Assembly: GCA_900768725.1 (NCBI GenBank) | Contig: CAAGDU010000112.1 | Location: forward strand, 1 to 18,744 | Direction: 5' to 3' | DNA from: Bacteroidales bacterium | Lineage (GTDB): Bacteria > Bacteroidota > Bacteroidia > Bacteroidales > Paludibacteraceae | DNA length: 18,744 nt | In this document: piece after piece, positions 14,771 through 18,744 of the stretch | Layout of the letters: every line of letters starts with the position of its first letter | Position numbering within the stretch: position 1 is the stretch's first letter | The notes under the pieces: generated by a model | What the model was told of the DNA's origin: nothing | Database searches by the model: none | The model's input: the letters and a program-made list of their open reading frames with translations, nothing else | Made by a program: the position numbers and the translations under genes

Positions 14771-14802
14771 TTTGCGTATTTCGTTTTTTTTTAGTACCTT
14801 TG
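14771..14802 (+). promoter_or_regulatory. Bacteroidota-type promoter for metF-metH
   Basis: -33 TTTG (14771-14774, doubled), 20-bp spacer, -7 TACCTTTG (14795-14802). The leader to the metF ATG is only about 20-25 nt, leaving no room for a SAM or cobalamin riboswitch downstream of the promoter. Confidence 0.75.
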
Positions 14803-14830
14803 CGCGATTTTTGTCGATAATAGTATATAT

Positions 14831-15793
14831 ATGTCCAGTATATCCGCCTTACTGAAAGCGCAGACGCAGACGCGGTTCTCGCTGGAAGTGCTGCCTCCGC
14901 TGCGGGGCAGCAACTCCGATAAGATTTTCAACACGATAGAGCATCTGCTGCCCTACCAACCGCTGTTCGTGTCGGTTACTTCTCACCGTTCGGACTTTAT
15001 CTACAAGGAGTTACACCCGGGTGTGTTCACCCGTGTGGAGGAGCGTATGCGTCCCGGGACAGTGGCGATAGCGTATGCCATCAAGCAGAAATACAGGTTG
15101 CCCGTGGTGCCGCATATCATCTGCAGCGGCTACTCGCAGACGGACACGGAGAACGAGTTGATAGACCTCGCGCTGCTGAACATGACCGACATACTGGTGT
15201 TGCGCGGCGACAAGGCGAAGCAGGACAACCGCTTTGTGCCGAGCATAGGCGGCTTCACGCATGCGTCGGAACTCTGCGAGCAGGTGAACCGCTTCAACCA
15301 CGGCGACCTGCTCTACGGCGACAAACATCAGTTCGGCAGCCCGTTCCACTACGGCGTGGCGGGCTATCCCGAGAAGCACGAGGAGGCAATGAACCTGCAG
15401 ACAGATATGGACGCGCTGAAACGCAAAGTGGACCTCGGGGCGGAGTTTATCCTCACGCAGATGTGCTTCGACTGCGAGCGGTTCTTGGACTTTGTGGAGC
15501 GTTGTCGGGCGGCGGGGATAAACGTGCCTATCTTGCCCGGTATCAAGCCGTTAGGCACGCTGTCGCACCTGACGGTGCTGCCGAGCACGTTCCATGTGGA
15601 CTTCCCCGACGCGCTGGCGAAACGGCTGCGCGTGTGTCAGACCAACGACGATGTGAAGAAAGTGGGCATCGAATGGGCGACCGAGCAGGCGGCGACGTAC
15701 AAAGCGGCGGGGCTGCCGTGCGTGCATTTCTACACGATGAACAACAGCCCGTCGGTGGAGCAGATAGTAAAAGCGGCGGGGCTGACTGAATAG
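14831..15793 (+). CDS. metF: Methylenetetrahydrofolate reductase
   Basis: Flavoenzyme that reduces 5,10-methylene-THF to 5-methyl-THF, the methyl donor for MetH. 320 residues, within the usual range. TIM-barrel motifs seen: FSLEVLPPLRG with Glu19 at the position of the catalytic Glu28 of E. coli, PHIICSGYSQTDTENELIDLALLNMTDILVLRGDKAK (folate/FAD side), HYGVAGYPEKHEEA, FILTQMCFD and ILPGIKPL. The C-terminus PCVHFYTMNNSPSVEQI is characteristic. The promoter lies directly upstream, and metH follows after 53 bp holding a palindromic repeat, so the two genes form a functional pair and probably an operon. The ATG at 14831 is the first in-frame start after the promoter. Confidence 0.96.
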   Translation: MSSISALLKAQTQTRFSLEVLPPLRGSNSDKIFNTIEHLLPYQPLFVSVTSHRSDFIYKELHPGVFTRVEERMRPGTVAIAYAIKQKYRLPVVPHIICSGYSQTDTENELIDLALLNMTDILVLRGDKAKQDNRFVPSIGGFTHASELCEQVNRFNHGDLLYGDKHQFGSPFHYGVAGYPEKHEEAMNLQTDMDALKRKVDLGAEFILTQMCFDCERFLDFVERCRAAGINVPILPGIKPLGTLSHLTVLPSTFHVDFPDALAKRLRVCQTNDDVKKVGIEWATEQAATYKAAGLPCVHFYTMNNSPSVEQIVKAAGLTE

Positions 15794-15795
15794 AC

Positions 15796-15829
15796 GACCC
15801 TCCCCTGCCCTCCCTACAAAGGGAGGGAG
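15796..15829. repeat. GGGAGGG-family palindromic repeat between metF and metH
   Basis: Perfect 8-bp arms CCCTCCCT (15808-15815) and AGGGAGGG (15820-15827) with loop ACAA. The reverse complement of 15796-15829 matches metH coding DNA 16892-16925 at 32 of 34 bases, so it is a sister copy in opposite orientation. It lies in the operon spacer and could attenuate or stabilise the transcript. Confidence 0.85.
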
Positions 15830-15846
15830 TTAGATAGTGAAAGATT

Positions 15847-18577
<2,731 letters not shown>

Positions 18578-18743
18578 GCTTCTGCCTATGTTCATTTTCT
18601 TGCTTGCCGGCGAAGCGCTCGCGCACTTCTTGCTGCTGTCGGTCGTTCGCAGCGAGCGTCTCCTCGCGCCGGTTGGGGTCGAGCAACGCATGCGCCACCA
18701 CGGGGTCTTGGGAGGCATCCAACATGTGGAAGACGCCCCCACG
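18578..18743 (-). pseudogene. Reverse-oriented continuation of metH
   Basis: On the minus strand the frame from 18743 repeats RGGVFHMLDA and then runs on as expected for the end of the MetH B12 domain and the linker to the activation domain (DASQDPVVAHALL, then a charged helix ending RERFAGKQENEH) until 18578, where it re-enters the other arm. It is not a separate gene: it is the displaced piece of metH. Confidence 0.8.
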
Positions 18744-18744
18744 A

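Noticed and set aside
14738..14830. SAM or cobalamin riboswitch in front of metF-metH
   Set aside because: The promoter -7 box is only about 28 bp from the ATG, so the transcript leader is too short, and no B12-box or SAM-type stem set is visible.

Overview
The window reads as a piece of chromosome from a member of the Bacteroidales (phylum Bacteroidota), probably an uncultivated or metagenome-assembled one. Four start regions carry the phylum's -33 TTTG / -7 TAnnTTTG promoter with a 20-bp spacer, or a close variant. Shine-Dalgarno sequences are not evident. The gene set (CoaX, SPYSRFG-type outer-membrane barrel, TPR protein, LptC, a DUF4290-like protein, M28/glutaminyl-cyclase-like lipoprotein) is typical of the group. 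Genus cannot be fixed from the sequence alone.

Layout, left to right. The 5' 882 codons of valS run leftwards off the window edge. A divergent rightward block follows: a small membrane-anchored protein, coaX, an outer-membrane barrel, a secreted TPR protein, lptC and, after a repeat-rich gap, fabG. fabG and sufD converge on a strong bidirectional terminator. A leftward block then holds prs, an M28-family lipoprotein, sufC and a short sufD. Upstream of it, still leftward, lie an A+T-rich patch with a PIN-domain toxin and its 39-residue partner, a short DUF4290-like gene, and a secreted endonuclease/exonuclease/phosphatase-family protein. Divergent from the last is metF-metH, the folate/B12 methionine-synthesis pair: MetF makes 5-methyl-THF and MetH uses it to methylate homocysteine.

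The most unusual property is the density of short dispersed palindromic repeats and the number lying inside essential or housekeeping coding sequences without breaking the frame. metH carries three such patches (Hcy-domain loop, Hcy/pterin linker, pterin/cap linker), valS two (both in the anticodon-binding region), and the lptC signal peptide is partly encoded by one. Two of the coding copies have near-identical intergenic copies elsewhere in the window (32/34 and 30/35 bases by eye), so these are mobile or amplified elements, not chance low complexity. The closest known parallel is the Rickettsia palindromic elements, which also sit in frame inside genes; I know of no description for this lineage, but could not search.

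The right edge is abnormal. The last 199 bp form an inverted repeat (arms at least 32 bp) whose 135-bp loop is the continuation of metH in reverse orientation. This is best explained by a fold-back or assembly artefact, so metH should be treated as truncated at about 18577.
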